Notes: generated from the sequence alone by a model not told the origin. A DNA stretch of 39,095 nucleotides from Bacillus stratosphericus (GCF_020524495.1 NZ_JAIVLB010000028.1:1-39095), one strand, 5' to 3'; numbered from the stretch's first letter, positions 9,303 to 17,770 are shown. Translations and numbers: made by a program.

Positions 9303-9531
9303 GATTTATGTCATCAGTGACGCGAGAGACAATCAAATTGCGGACCTTGGCGCCAAGCGGAAGCAATGTTTTGATCGTTTAAGTGAAAAGCACGGACTCG
9401 GTGAGCTGACGGTGGAAAACTTTGCTATCCTGCTTGAAGAGCCTGAGATTAAGAGGGAGAAGCAAAAAGTGAAATTGTTTGGGGTGGTGAGCCTGTATAT
9501 TTTAGAATTCATCGTCCGTAAGGAGGCCTAA
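9253..9531 (+). CDS. Hypothetical 92-residue ORF before the ung fragment
   Basis: I do not recognise this ORF. It begins inside the TerS remnant, so the first residues are probably a fusion of decayed sequence; the region from about residue 15 is a charged helical protein with GLGELTVENFAILLEEPEIK and ends LYILEFIVRKEA. Its last codons contain the AAGGAGG that serves the start codon of the adjacent ung fragment, 3 bases downstream, suggesting the two arrived as a pair. It may itself be the 3' end of a longer gene. No catalytic motif is visible. Confidence 0.35.
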   Translation: MKLAKDYRVKRIPCVTVIYVISDARDNQIADLGAKRKQCFDRLSEKHGLGELTVENFAILLEEPEIKREKQKVKLFGVVSLYILEFIVRKEA

Positions 9532-9534
9532 ATC

Positions 9535-9721
9535 TTGAAATAGCTTTTACAAAACAGAGCTGGTAGAATCAGCTAATAGAAGAGTTTAAGAAACTGTATT
9601 ATCGAGAGCTGAAGCGCGAATACGCTGAGCAAAGATTTATCCGTACAGCAGAGATATCTTTAATGCGCTGCATTATAATACCCTATATGATGATGTCGAA
9701 GTGATGATTCTGGGACAAGTT
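9535..9721 (+). pseudogene. ung: Uracil-DNA glycosylase, N-terminal fragment
   Basis: A TTG start at 9535 follows AAGGAGG and reads MK-stop-LLQ, then in a shifted frame NQLIEEFKKLYYRELKREYA and, after another shift, KIYPYSRDIFNALHYNTLYD ending DVEVMILGQ. This is the N-terminal quarter of Ung, the enzyme that removes uracil from DNA. It stops exactly before the catalytic DPYHG motif, where the sequence turns AT-rich and unrelated. With one stop codon, two frameshifts and no catalytic part it cannot be functional. The chromosomal ung is elsewhere in B. subtilis, so this is a transferred or phage-borne copy. Confidence 0.75.
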
Positions 9722-9952
9722 ATAATAACAATAAAGAAACTAATAAGTTGTTAATGATTCAGATTATAAGTAAACATTGAGATATATAATTGCATATATA
9801 GTAAATACTTTTAAATAATAATGAGGGTTACAGCCTTCTTCCTATAATATTAGAGTTTAATGTGTCAAAGTATAGGAAATATTTTGAAAATCAGTAGAAC
9901 TTTGATCAACCTTAGACCACGAAGAAAATACAAAGTACTCCCTTGTAAATAA

Positions 9953-9981
9953 TTGACTAAATCATTTATTTATGCTAAAAT
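9953..9981 (+). promoter_or_regulatory. Sigma-A promoter of the lysS2 leader
   Basis: TTGACT (9953-9958) and TAAAAT (9976-9981) are 17 bases apart. The distance to the T-box leader fits a transcript starting near 9988. Confidence 0.7.
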
Positions 9982-9987
9982 AATTTC

Positions 9988-10300
9988 TAACTGTTAAAAA
10001 GAACAAAAAGCTATGAAAAGAAGAGTAATTTAGATTATTTATTCTTAGAGAGCTCCGGTTGGTGGGAAGGAGTAATAATAATCTTAATGAAGAAAGTCTT
10101 GGAGCTTCGCACGGATCTATAGTTATTTATAGTGATGCTGCGACGGGATCTCCCGTTATAGAGATAGGGTATATAATGATTATTCAGATTCTGTACTCGA
10201 AGAGGTTGATATGGTGACATATCAATAAACTGAGGTGGTACCGCGGAGCTATAAACTCTCGCCCTCAAGATTAAAAATCTTGGGGGTGAGAGTTTTTTTG
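9988..10300 (+). promoter_or_regulatory. T-box riboswitch controlling the second lysyl-tRNA synthetase
   Basis: The leader contains the stem I elements AGAGAG (10047-10052) and GGTTGGTG (10057-10064), and the conserved T-box AACTGAGGTGGTACCGCGG at 10228-10246 just before a terminator. The T-box allows uncharged tRNA to pair and form the antiterminator, switching on the gene when the cognate tRNA is uncharged. The stretch GAAGAAAG at 10089-10096 on the 3' side of stem I contains lysine codons AAG and AAA, consistent with a tRNA-Lys specifier, though GAA and AGA are also readable there. The class is certain; the exact specifier codon is inferred. Confidence 0.88.
10253..10300 (+). terminator. 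Regulated terminator of the T-box leader
   Basis: AAACTCTCGCCC and the following CAAGATT pair with AATCTTG and GGGGTGAGAGTTT, closing on a seven-T run. The 5' arm directly follows the T-box sequence, the normal arrangement for mutually exclusive terminator and antiterminator folds. Confidence 0.85.
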
Positions 10301-10354
10301 TTCTTTATAAGTAACTATCTTTAAGTTTTTTAAAAAATGTATGGAGTGAGAAGA

Positions 10355-11815
10355 ATGGGTAATGAACAAACATCTATTAGATTGGAGAAATTAGAGACGC
10401 TAAAGTTGAAAGGGATTTCAGTGTATCCTGAAAGATTTTCTACAAATTATGATCTTTATGAAGCCTCTAAGCTGGAAGATGGCACTTCTAACGTTCGAGT
10501 GGCTGGAAGAATTATGGGTATTAGAAAATTCAGTAAATTAACTTTTATTACAATTTCCAATATAAGAGGAAGCTTACAACTTCTCTTGAAAAAGGAGGAA
10601 GTAGGCGAAGAACGATTTAGTCAATTTCATAATTTATTGGATATAGGAGATTTTATTGGTGTAGAAGGACGAATGTACACGACCAAAACGTCTCAGAAAA
10701 CTTTGCGTATTGAATCCTATGTGTTTCTTGGGAAATCATTGAGGACACTCCCAGAAAAATGGCATGGTTTAAGTAACGTTGAAGTTCGATACAGACAGCG
10801 TTACCTAGATTTAATGATGACACAAGACACACAGAAGCGTTTACTGACTAGGACTAAAATGGTACGTGCAATTCGTAGTTTTTTTGAGGATAAAGAATTC
10901 TTAGAAGTCGAAACGCCTGTATTACAACATACTTCATCGGGAGCATTAGCTAAACCCTTTAGCACCTATCATAATACTTTAGACACCGAATTAAATTTGC
11001 GAATTGCACCGGAAACATATCTAAAAAGATTAATCGTAGGGGGGTTTACCAAAATATTTGAGTTTGCAAAATGTTTTAGAAATGAGGGAGTTAGTCCTCA
11101 ACACCTTCAAGAATTTACAATGGTTGAAGGTTATGCTGCATACTGGAATTACGAGGATACAATGAAGTTTATGCGTGATATGGTTCTTTTTGTTCTAGAT
11201 CAAACCTTTAATACTACTACCATTAACATTAAGGGTCAACCTATAAACTTTTCTTTGGAATGGGATATTGTATCTTTTAGGGATATAATCTTAAAACACT
11301 CGGGGATCGATATAGAACTTTACCCTAATGTTAAAGACTTATATCAAGAAACTGTTAGGAAAAATATTGACTTAGATTATTTAGATATTGAATCAATGGG
11401 AAGAGGTAATTTTATTGATCTTTTGTATAAGAAAATGTGTAGACCACAGATAGTAAAACCGACATTTTTAGTTGAGCATCCTATTGATTTATCACCACTA
11501 GCTAGGGCTAATGACAATAATCCAACTATTACTGATCGGTTTCAATTAGTAGTAAATGGTGCCGAAATTATAAATGCTTATTCAGAATTGGTTGACCCAA
11601 TAGAACAAAGAAGGAGGTTGGAAGCTCAAGCACGTCTTAAAAGTAACGGCGATCATGAAGCAATGGAAATGGATGAAGACTACTTAACAGCTATGGAATA
11701 TGGAATTCCACCAGTTTCTGGATGGGGGTTTGGGATTGAACGCTTATTGATGGTACTAACAGATAGTACTACAATTAAAGATTGTGTGCTATTTCCATTA
11801 ACAAAAAAACTATAA
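10355..11815 (+). CDS. Second (accessory) class II lysyl-tRNA synthetase
   Basis: The 486-residue protein charges tRNA-Lys with lysine in the cytoplasm. Its domains are an N-terminal OB-fold anticodon domain (about 48-110) and a class II core with motif 1 (about 180-190), motif 2 in CFRNEGVSPQHLQEFTMVEG (about 240-259) and motif 3 in GWGFGIERLLMVL. Lysine-pocket residues are kept: Glu in IAPETYLKR, Glu and Tyr in VEGY, and Asn, Tyr and Glu in NAYSE. It differs strongly from the housekeeping Bacillus LysS I recall, and IAPETYLKRLIVGGF resembles the proteobacterial form. In the OB-fold the usual LQD is ISN, so an anticodon-contacting Gln is replaced. The ATG at 10355 is chosen because GGAGTGAG precedes it; an upstream ATG at 10337 lacks an RBS. 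The likely role is a backup or inhibitor-resistant enzyme induced by uncharged tRNA. Confidence 0.88.
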   Translation: MGNEQTSIRLEKLETLKLKGISVYPERFSTNYDLYEASKLEDGTSNVRVAGRIMGIRKFSKLTFITISNIRGSLQLLLKKEEVGEERFSQFHNLLDIGDFIGVEGRMYTTKTSQKTLRIESYVFLGKSLRTLPEKWHGLSNVEVRYRQRYLDLMMTQDTQKRLLTRTKMVRAIRSFFEDKEFLEVETPVLQHTSSGALAKPFSTYHNTLDTELNLRIAPETYLKRLIVGGFTKIFEFAKCFRNEGVSPQHLQEFTMVEGYAAYWNYEDTMKFMRDMVLFVLDQTFNTTTINIKGQPINFSLEWDIVSFRDIILKHSGIDIELYPNVKDLYQETVRKNIDLDYLDIESMGRGNFIDLLYKKMCRPQIVKPTFLVEHPIDLSPLARANDNNPTITDRFQLVVNGAEIINAYSELVDPIEQRRRLEAQARLKSNGDHEAMEMDEDYLTAMEYGIPPVSGWGFGIERLLMVLTDSTTIKDCVLFPLTKKL

Positions 11816-11823
11816 CAGGCTAA

Positions 11824-13140
11824 GGGACTGACCCCATAGAATGAGACAAATAAAAAAACACCTTCAAGTTTTTAAACGGATCATTGTTATCCGAAATAAG
11901 ACTTGGAGGTGTTTTTTATTATGGACACAAGGAGTGAGTTATCCGACTGAAGTCAAACAGTAGGAAGTAGAATGACATTGACAGGCATGTCTATGAAAAG
12001 ATCATGCAGGAATTGAATATCAAGAAGAATGAGACACAGGTTCAGATATGAGTTAGATGGCTTAGGGTTGTGGGATACACATTGATTCGAACAGTCTGTT
12101 GGAAAGCAATATACTTACGGAAAAGGCCGAAGCATGATTTTGAATTAGACAAACTACGGCAGAGAATCAATATCTGAGACAACAGAAGAAGTTTTAAAAA
12201 AGTACAACGAATGTAAAGGAAGGTAATAGCGAAACCGTCAGTAGAACTTGTAGAAGGTTGAACAGTGGAATGACCGTGCAGGATAACTGTTTTTATTTAG
12301 GTATCTCACGAATGTCTTATTATCGTTGGAAGAAGAATGTGACGAAGGATCATCCCAAACGACATTCGGAAAAACAAATTGATGCATTATGCCGAAAGCA
12401 CAAGTATCGATATGGATATCATAAAATCACTGTTCTATTAAAAAGGAAATTCGCATTAACTATAAAACGGTTCAATGTCTGATGCATCAAAGATTAATGG
12501 CAGTGCTGGGTTAAGGTGAAGAAACACAAGGAAATCAGACAACCGTATGCCGTGGCTGATCATATATTGGATCGGAATTTTCAGTCTGATCGTCTTCTTG
12601 AAAAACTAGTAACGATATCAACTATTAGCCTTATGGACAGAAACAAGTGTAGCCTTTCATTATATTGGATATATAAAATGGAGAAATGATTGCTTTTTTA
12701 CGATTGTAGATAAGCTGGACACAGATTTTATTCTAAAACATACTTAATCAGCTGCCGACACTACCTGAGAGTAGCGTATTACATAGTGATTAAGGATCAG
12801 TATATACATACATATACATCTTACTAGTATTAGAAACATGAGCATGTTCTGCAAAGGGACGCCCGCTAATAATGCATCCATTGAATCGTTTCATTCCTCA
12901 TTAAAATTAAAGTCTGAAACATTCTAACTGAACGGCATTGATCGTACTACTACCGTCATCGTAGTATGCACCGTCAAAGAATATATTACATATACCAACT
13001 TTCGTATTCAAACGAAATTAAACAGCCAATCACCGATAAACTATCGGTTCGCGACTACCTTAGAACATTACAATGGATGAATACAAATTAAAAGGTTATC
13101 TACCGCTATTTCAATGTAATTGGATGAGAAATTAGACCTG
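11824..13140 (+). mobile_element. Degenerate IS3-family element
   Basis: The left end GGGACTGACCCCATAGAATG (11824-11843) matches the ends near 1-168 and 29067. It is followed by a leader hairpin that covers the GGAGGTG before an ATG at 11921, and OrfA breaks after nine codons (MDTRSELSD, stop). OrfB remains as several frames. Near 13000 the frame piece RIQTKLNSQSPINYR is the usual OrfB tail. A matching right end was not found, so the boundary at 13140 is approximate. It lies between lysS2 and the dCTP-deaminase-like genes and may have removed the start of the first. Confidence 0.75.
12258..13070 (+). pseudogene. IS3-family transposase OrfB, broken
   Basis: The first open part (12258-12482) contains CFYLGISRMSYYRWKK and KHKYRYGYHKITVLLKRKF, the N-terminal helix-turn-helix of IS150-type OrfB. 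Later frames give CKGTPANNASIESFHSSLKL near 12850-12910, the DDE integrase-core segment around the catalytic Glu, and RIQTKLNSQSPINYR near 13010-13055. Stops and frameshifts separate the pieces, so no transposase can be made. Confidence 0.75.
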
Positions 13141-13377
13141 AAGTTTCATGTGCTGACATTATTGATGGCACACTTGTCAGGAGGTTTTGGCCGCACCGCA
13201 TTGAAAAATTTCAGCTTTAATCTAAATAAAGAGATTCTTTTTAATAAAAAACATCTTTTACAGAGTTTTGCAAATGAATAAACACAAATTTTCCAAGAGA
13301 TAATATTAATAAATAAGGGGATGGATATTAAGATGTGCAGGCATACTCCCTGATGAATAATATGGAGAAGCAAGTAG

Positions 13378-13737
13378 GTTACTAATATAACTATACCTGA
13401 GGAAGGTTATCTGTTAAAAAAAGGTGAGTTTGTTTTAGGCTCCTCAGCTGAGGTTATTGGCAGCAATTTTTATGTCCCTTTGATCCATGCAAAAAGCGGA
13501 ATAGCTAGGCTGGGATTATTTGTTCATGTTACAGCAGATTTATTTGATATTGGAGCAATAACTTGTACTACTTTTCAATTGTATGCTTCACAGCCAATAA
13601 AGTTATATAAGGGAATGAAGCTTGCTCAAGTAACATATTGGAAGACTATGGGTGAAATAAAATTATATAATGGTAAATATCAAAGTTTAGAAGGCCCTAT
13701 ACAGAGTAAGATAAATGCTGATTTTATAAAGGGGTAA
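13378..13737 (+). pseudogene. dCTP deaminase/dUTPase-like protein, 5'-truncated
   Basis: The frame is open from 13378 and reads IPEEGYLLKKGEFVLGSSAE onward, with HAKSGIARLGLFVHVTADLF, TFQLYASQPIKLYKGMKLAQ and VTYW. This is the trimeric dCTP deaminase/dUTPase fold from its middle to its C-terminus. No start codon with RBS precedes it, and the first Met (13480) is inside the core, so about 60 N-terminal residues are missing, possibly through the neighbouring IS. At the position of the deaminase's catalytic Glu (TLEL) it has Gln (TFQL), suggesting that the ancestor was already non-deaminating or had another reaction. It ends 5 bases before the next gene. If an upstream start by frameshift exists I cannot see it. 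Confidence 0.6.
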
Positions 13738-13742
13738 TTTAC

Positions 13743-14234
13743 ATGATATTAACAGGGGTAAAAATTTCTGACGAGGTTAAAGCAGGAAATATTAAGATTT
13801 TTCCCTTTGATAAAAGCAATATTAATCCTAACAGTTATAATTATAAACTTGATCCACTTTTAAAGCACATTAATATATCAGAAACTGGAGAAAAAGAAGT
13901 GAAAAATATTCTTATACCAGAGAAAGGGTTAATCTTAAAGAAAGGCGACGTTTATTTAGGAACTACTCATGAAAAAATCGGAAGTGAAAAATATTCAATG
14001 CGTCTTATAGGAAGAAGCTCAACTGGAAGATTAGGCTTATTTCTTCAAATTTCAGCGGATTTAGGACATGTTGGATCTTATCATAAATGGACATTGGAAA
14101 TATTACCATTACAAGATATTATTGTGTATCCATTAATGAGAATTGGACAAGTCTCATTTTGGGTTAACGAAGGAAGTATCGATTTATATCAAGGTTTTTT
14201 TGGAGAATTTAATATTCCTAAGGAAAGTTGGTAA
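13743..14234 (+). CDS. dCTP deaminase-like protein
   Basis: The 163-residue protein is of the Dcd family, which deaminates dCTP to dUTP. It begins MILTGVKISDEVKAGNIKIF and has the family's NPNSYNYKL, the phosphate-binding GRSSTGRLGL at 90-99 and HKWTLEI with the catalytic-type Glu at about 119. The usual DPGF/HPGW segment before it is altered to GHVGSYHKW, and the C-terminus is short compared with the usual 180-195 residues. AAAGGGG lies 7 bases before the ATG. It follows a second Dcd-like gene and leads directly into an ATP-grasp ligase (4-base gap), so the three are one operon. A role in modifying a nucleotide-like small molecule rather than in pyrimidine supply is inferred from this context. 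Confidence 0.75.
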   Translation: MILTGVKISDEVKAGNIKIFPFDKSNINPNSYNYKLDPLLKHINISETGEKEVKNILIPEKGLILKKGDVYLGTTHEKIGSEKYSMRLIGRSSTGRLGLFLQISADLGHVGSYHKWTLEILPLQDIIVYPLMRIGQVSFWVNEGSIDLYQGFFGEFNIPKESW

Positions 14235-14238
14235 AAGG

Positions 14239-15507
14239 ATGAGTGAGCATATATTATTAATAGAAGAAGGTATAATATTAAAAAAAGAGATCATAGATTA
14301 TTTCACTAAAAAAGGCTTAAAAATAACATTAATTACTGAATATGGAACGAGATTTGAAAATTTATATGATCAAGTCATTACTATTGATTTAAGTCAATGG
14401 CCAAATTTATCAAAAATATTAAAAAAACTTAATGAAGAAAAAAGCTTTATTGCAGTAATCGGCTTTAATGAACCTTCGATTGGATTAGTTAATGATATTT
14501 CTAATTTACTTAATTTGCCTGTAATTTCTAATTATTCTTCTCAGTCTTTTAGGTATAAAGATAGAATGAGAATAGCAACTGAGGCCTATGGTATACAAAC
14601 TCCTAAATATAAAGTAATTGAAAATTACGAGGATGTATATAAACTTTCAGATTGGAAATATCCATTAATGATCAAGCCTGTTTCCTATATGGGTAGTATA
14701 GGTGCTAAGAAAATAGATACATTTACACAATTAATCAACTATGCTCCTAGATTATTAAATCTTAAATTCCCTATCTTCTTTAATGATACTATCCATGAAC
14801 TAGGTGCAGTCCACAACTTTTCAAATAAGATAATTGTGGAAGAGTTTATTGAGGGTCAGGAATTCAGTGTAGAAGGTTTCATGGTAAATGGGAAGTATTA
14901 TCCATTAGGCGTAACCCATAAATTTACAACGAATAAAGGTTATATTGATGAGTTAGCTCATATATTTCCAGCAGATATAAGTAAAGAACTTGAAAATGAA
15001 ATTATAAATTTTGCAGAACAAGTACATTATGCATTAGGTCTGCAGAATACCTTAACTCACATAGAAGTAAAACTAAACAATATGGGGGATTTATATCTGA
15101 TAGAATTGGGAGCAAGAATGGGTGGCGACAATATCCATAGACTAATGAATAAATACTTCGAAGGTTTTAATATCTCCGAACTTAATCTACTTGTTAGAAG
15201 TAAAAATCCGCAGATCAAAAGTTTTAAACCAATAAATCCTAATAATCATATTGGAATTATATTTTTCAATGTTCCAAAAGAGTATGAGGGAAAGCAAATT
15301 AAAAGCATTGAAGTAAATAATATTGATTGTCCTAGCATTACAGTGTTAGAGACACAGCTATTTTTAAATCCAACTGATGAGATAAATAAAGGAATTGATT
15401 GGGGCTTAGAAAGAGCAGGTTTTGTATTAGTAGAATCTAAAGATTTTAATGCAATATCAAGTTTTGTTAGTGAAGCAAATTCCTACCTTAAAATAGAGAT
15501 TTTATAG
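14239..15507 (+). CDS. ATP-grasp ligase (carboxylate-amine type)
   Basis: The 422-residue protein has an N-terminal Rossmann-like preATP-grasp region (residues 1-100), the lid/ATP-binding part with YPLMIKPVSYMGSIGAKK (about 145-162) and IIVEEFIEGQEFSVEG, and the metal-binding end THIEVKLNNMGDLYLIELGA followed by RMGGD. These features place it with BacD-like L-amino-acid ligases, carnosine synthases and related enzymes that join a carboxylate to an amine via an acyl phosphate. An earlier in-frame ATG at 14143 would overlap the previous gene by 92 bases; the ATG at 14239 is more likely. The next gene is an MFS exporter, the same order as bacD-bacE. Substrates are unknown. Confidence 0.82.
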   Translation: MSEHILLIEEGIILKKEIIDYFTKKGLKITLITEYGTRFENLYDQVITIDLSQWPNLSKILKKLNEEKSFIAVIGFNEPSIGLVNDISNLLNLPVISNYSSQSFRYKDRMRIATEAYGIQTPKYKVIENYEDVYKLSDWKYPLMIKPVSYMGSIGAKKIDTFTQLINYAPRLLNLKFPIFFNDTIHELGAVHNFSNKIIVEEFIEGQEFSVEGFMVNGKYYPLGVTHKFTTNKGYIDELAHIFPADISKELENEIINFAEQVHYALGLQNTLTHIEVKLNNMGDLYLIELGARMGGDNIHRLMNKYFEGFNISELNLLVRSKNPQIKSFKPINPNNHIGIIFFNVPKEYEGKQIKSIEVNNIDCPSITVLETQLFLNPTDEINKGIDWGLERAGFVLVESKDFNAISSFVSEANSYLKIEIL

Positions 15508-15516
15508 AGTTTTGTA

Positions 15517-15564
15517 TTTTCAAAATGACTTGGTGAAATGTTACTCACCAAGTCATTTTGAAAA
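15517..15564. terminator. Long perfect hairpin between ligase and exporter genes
   Basis: A 20-base arm (15517-15536, containing AAAATGACTTGGTGA) is perfectly inverted at 15545-15564 with an 8-base loop. Each strand has a TTTT tract just after the GC-containing part of the stem, so it can act as a terminator in either direction. The exporter downstream would then need its own promoter or read-through. Confidence 0.65.
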
Positions 15565-15612
15565 AATAAGCAATTGATCTTTTTGACTAGAGTAACTGAA
15601 AGGTGTTATAAG

Positions 15613-16812
15613 ATGAGAATCTCTTCTAATTTGTTTAAATTGTTATCAGCTAATTTTCTTTCCTGCTGGGGTGATTCCTTATTTTTTTTTAGTCTATCAT
15701 TATATGTTTTACATAAGACAGATGATCTAAAGATGGTTTCTTTGGTTACTTTGATAACAATAGCTCCCAAAGTTATTTTTATTATTTTTGGTCACGTAAT
15801 CAATTTAAGATTCGACAATAAGAAAATTTTGGTTGCTTTAGATATATTAGCAGGTCTAGTATTCATCATATTTTCTTTTATCGAAAGTTTTACTAATATT
15901 ACTTTATTTTTAGTTTTTATTTTTATTATAAGTACTGTAGAAGCTTTTTATAGAATTCCTTCAAGAACTATAATTACATCTATTGAAAAAGGTAATAATA
16001 TTGATAAATATCATGCTTTAAATAATTCAATGTTAGAAGCTGTAAACATCGTCACACCTTTTATATCTATCATGTTATATAGTATGTCTTTTATTGGTTT
16101 CTCAGGCTTGTGTTTTATAAATGGAATAAGTTTTCTGGTTGCGGGAATTATAGAGAGTAGGCTAAAAATTATTAAATTCGAGAACCATGAAGAGGGAGGA
16201 ATGAATTCTTTAAGGGGAACTTTACAAAGTGTTATAAACTTACTTAAAAATAATTATTTTTTAAGTTTAATAACTTTAATTATAATGATTAATCTAATTT
16301 TAGGTGGATATAACATTATATTACTGCAGTTTAGTAAAGAATTTACACAAACCTTTTATTCAATTGCATTAATGGGAGAAGGTATAGGAGGAACCTTAAG
16401 TGTAATTTTATACAGGTATTTTCCGAAAAAGATCTCGAATCTACCTATATATTTTTTGATAATAGCTCTCACATTACTATTAGGAGTAATGAAAATAAAA
16501 GTTTTTATAATTATTATGTCAGTATTAATTGGATTAATAGTAACTTCATTTACAACAAATTATTATAGTACTATCTTAAAAAGCTACAATAAAGCACATT
16601 CAGGAGCTATACTTTCATTAACTATGTCCTTAGGATTACTTTCAATGCCTATGGGTAACTATGTCATGGCATTTTTAAATTCCTCTAGTCATAATTTAAT
16701 TGCACTTTCAATATTTTCAATATTTTCATTTTTGTTATTTAATTTGTGGGTCAAAAATAGTATCAAGAAGAAACGGCAGAATTCTCAAGTGGATTTTATA
16801 ACAAATAACTAA
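15613..16812 (+). CDS. MFS efflux transporter of the small-molecule cassette
   Basis: The 399-residue protein consists almost wholly of hydrophobic helices, about 10-12 membrane segments, with an MFS-like first loop motif (GHVINLRFDNKK, about 60-71) after the second helix. It resembles macrolide-efflux/BacE-type exporters of about 400 residues. The ATG at 15613 is chosen because AAAGGTG lies 7 bases upstream; the frame is open further up but without an RBS. It follows the ATP-grasp gene and is very AT-rich like it. Export of, and self-protection against, a product made by the neighbouring enzymes is the natural reading, by analogy to bacD-bacE, but remains inference. Confidence 0.78.
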   Translation: MRISSNLFKLLSANFLSCWGDSLFFFSLSLYVLHKTDDLKMVSLVTLITIAPKVIFIIFGHVINLRFDNKKILVALDILAGLVFIIFSFIESFTNITLFLVFIFIISTVEAFYRIPSRTIITSIEKGNNIDKYHALNNSMLEAVNIVTPFISIMLYSMSFIGFSGLCFINGISFLVAGIIESRLKIIKFENHEEGGMNSLRGTLQSVINLLKNNYFLSLITLIIMINLILGGYNIILLQFSKEFTQTFYSIALMGEGIGGTLSVILYRYFPKKISNLPIYFLIIALTLLLGVMKIKVFIIIMSVLIGLIVTSFTTNYYSTILKSYNKAHSGAILSLTMSLGLLSMPMGNYVMAFLNSSSHNLIALSIFSIFSFLLFNLWVKNSIKKKRQNSQVDFITNN

Positions 16813-16866
16813 TTTTCGGACTAGTTTTAGAAAATTATACATAGATATGGGTTTACCTTAAAAAAT

Positions 16867-16992
16867 CAATACCCAGGTTCAATTATCTTTACAATAGTGA
16901 CATCACTTGTCGCATGGTTCAAAAACAACTATGTGACTGATAAAGGAAAGAAACAAAAGGAAATCTTAAAACAAAAAGAGTTAACGAAATAG
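16867..16992 (+). pseudogene. SPP1-type phage holin, C-terminal fragment
   Basis: The frame reads [39 protein letters not shown] and TK before the stop at 16990. A membrane helix followed by WFKNNYVT and a lysine-rich tail is the end of SPP1-type holins, which open the cell membrane for endolysin. The first half and any start codon are missing. An imperfect hairpin with CTCTTTTT follows at about 16992-17019. It directly precedes an endolysin remnant, the normal phage lysis order. Confidence 0.7.
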
Positions 16993-17048
16993 AGGGCTGC
17001 CATGAGGTGGCTCTTTTTATATAAAATTGATCAAAGGAGACGATGAAC

Positions 17049-17770
17049 GTGGTAAAAATCATTAAAGATTTTATTTCAAAGAGTAACCGCAACAGACCAA
17101 GAAATAGGATGAAGCCGCTCTATATTACGGTTCACAATACAGCCAACACAGAAAAAGGTGCAAATGCAGCAAGTCACACAGCGTTTGTGAATCGAGCTGG
17201 TACAGGTGTAAGCTGGCACTTTACTGTGGATGATAGGATCATCTAGCAGTATTTGCCGTTAAACGAAAACGGATGGCATGTGGGAGATGGTCGGGGAGCA
17301 GGTAACATGAGGTCAATTGATATTGAAATATGTGAGATAGTGATGGCAACTTTGAAAAGGCGTTCGAGAACGCTCAATGGCTAATTCGTCAGCTGATGCA
17401 GGAACAAAGTATTCCATTGGCTAACGTTGTGCCTCATAAGAGATGGATTGGGAAAGAATGTCCACGTAAGCTGGTTAATCGCTGGGACAGCTTCTAGGTG
17501 GGTATTGCAACCGCTCATACGAGTAAAAAGGCAACAGCAAAGCTGCTTTACGTTCTGGTGGATGGTTACTATCGAAAGCATTAAAACCCTTTAATCCAAA
17601 GGTAGCTGCATGGATCAGAAATAATTCTGCCAAAATCGCAAATATAATGGATAAAGGGGAAAAGTGGACGGAAAAACAACGGGATTGAGGGCTATTATGG
17701 ACCAAAAACAGCAAATGCGGTTAAACGATTCCAGCTCATGCATGGGCTTGCTGCTGATGGCGAATACGTA
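17049..17770 (+). pseudogene. Phage N-acetylmuramoyl-L-alanine amidase (XlyA-like), broken
   Basis: A GTG at 17049 after AAAGGAG starts VKIIKDFISKSNRNRPRNRM and continues KPLYITVHNTANTEKGANAA, the zinc-amidase (amidase_2) domain with the HNTAN zinc site and SWHFTVDD. A TAG at 17244-17246 interrupts it; the same frame then reads QYLPLNENGWHVGDGRGAGN. Further pieces include NVVPHKRWIGKECPR (another frame) and, near 17690-17755, YYGPKTANAVKRFQLMHGLA, a peptidoglycan-binding domain. The enzyme would cleave the cell wall at phage release. Several stops and shifts make it non-functional. Confidence 0.85.

Noticed and set aside
13480..13737. Complete 85-codon gene starting at 13480
   Set aside because: The Met lies in the middle of the conserved fold and has no RBS; the frame is open with recognisable Dcd sequence upstream, so it is the end of a truncated gene.
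13378..14234. dCTP deaminase-like genes as an antiphage defence system
   Set aside because: Defence dCTP deaminases deplete nucleotides and usually have other domains or partners. Here one copy lacks the catalytic Glu and the linked genes are a ligase and an exporter, which fit small-molecule synthesis better.
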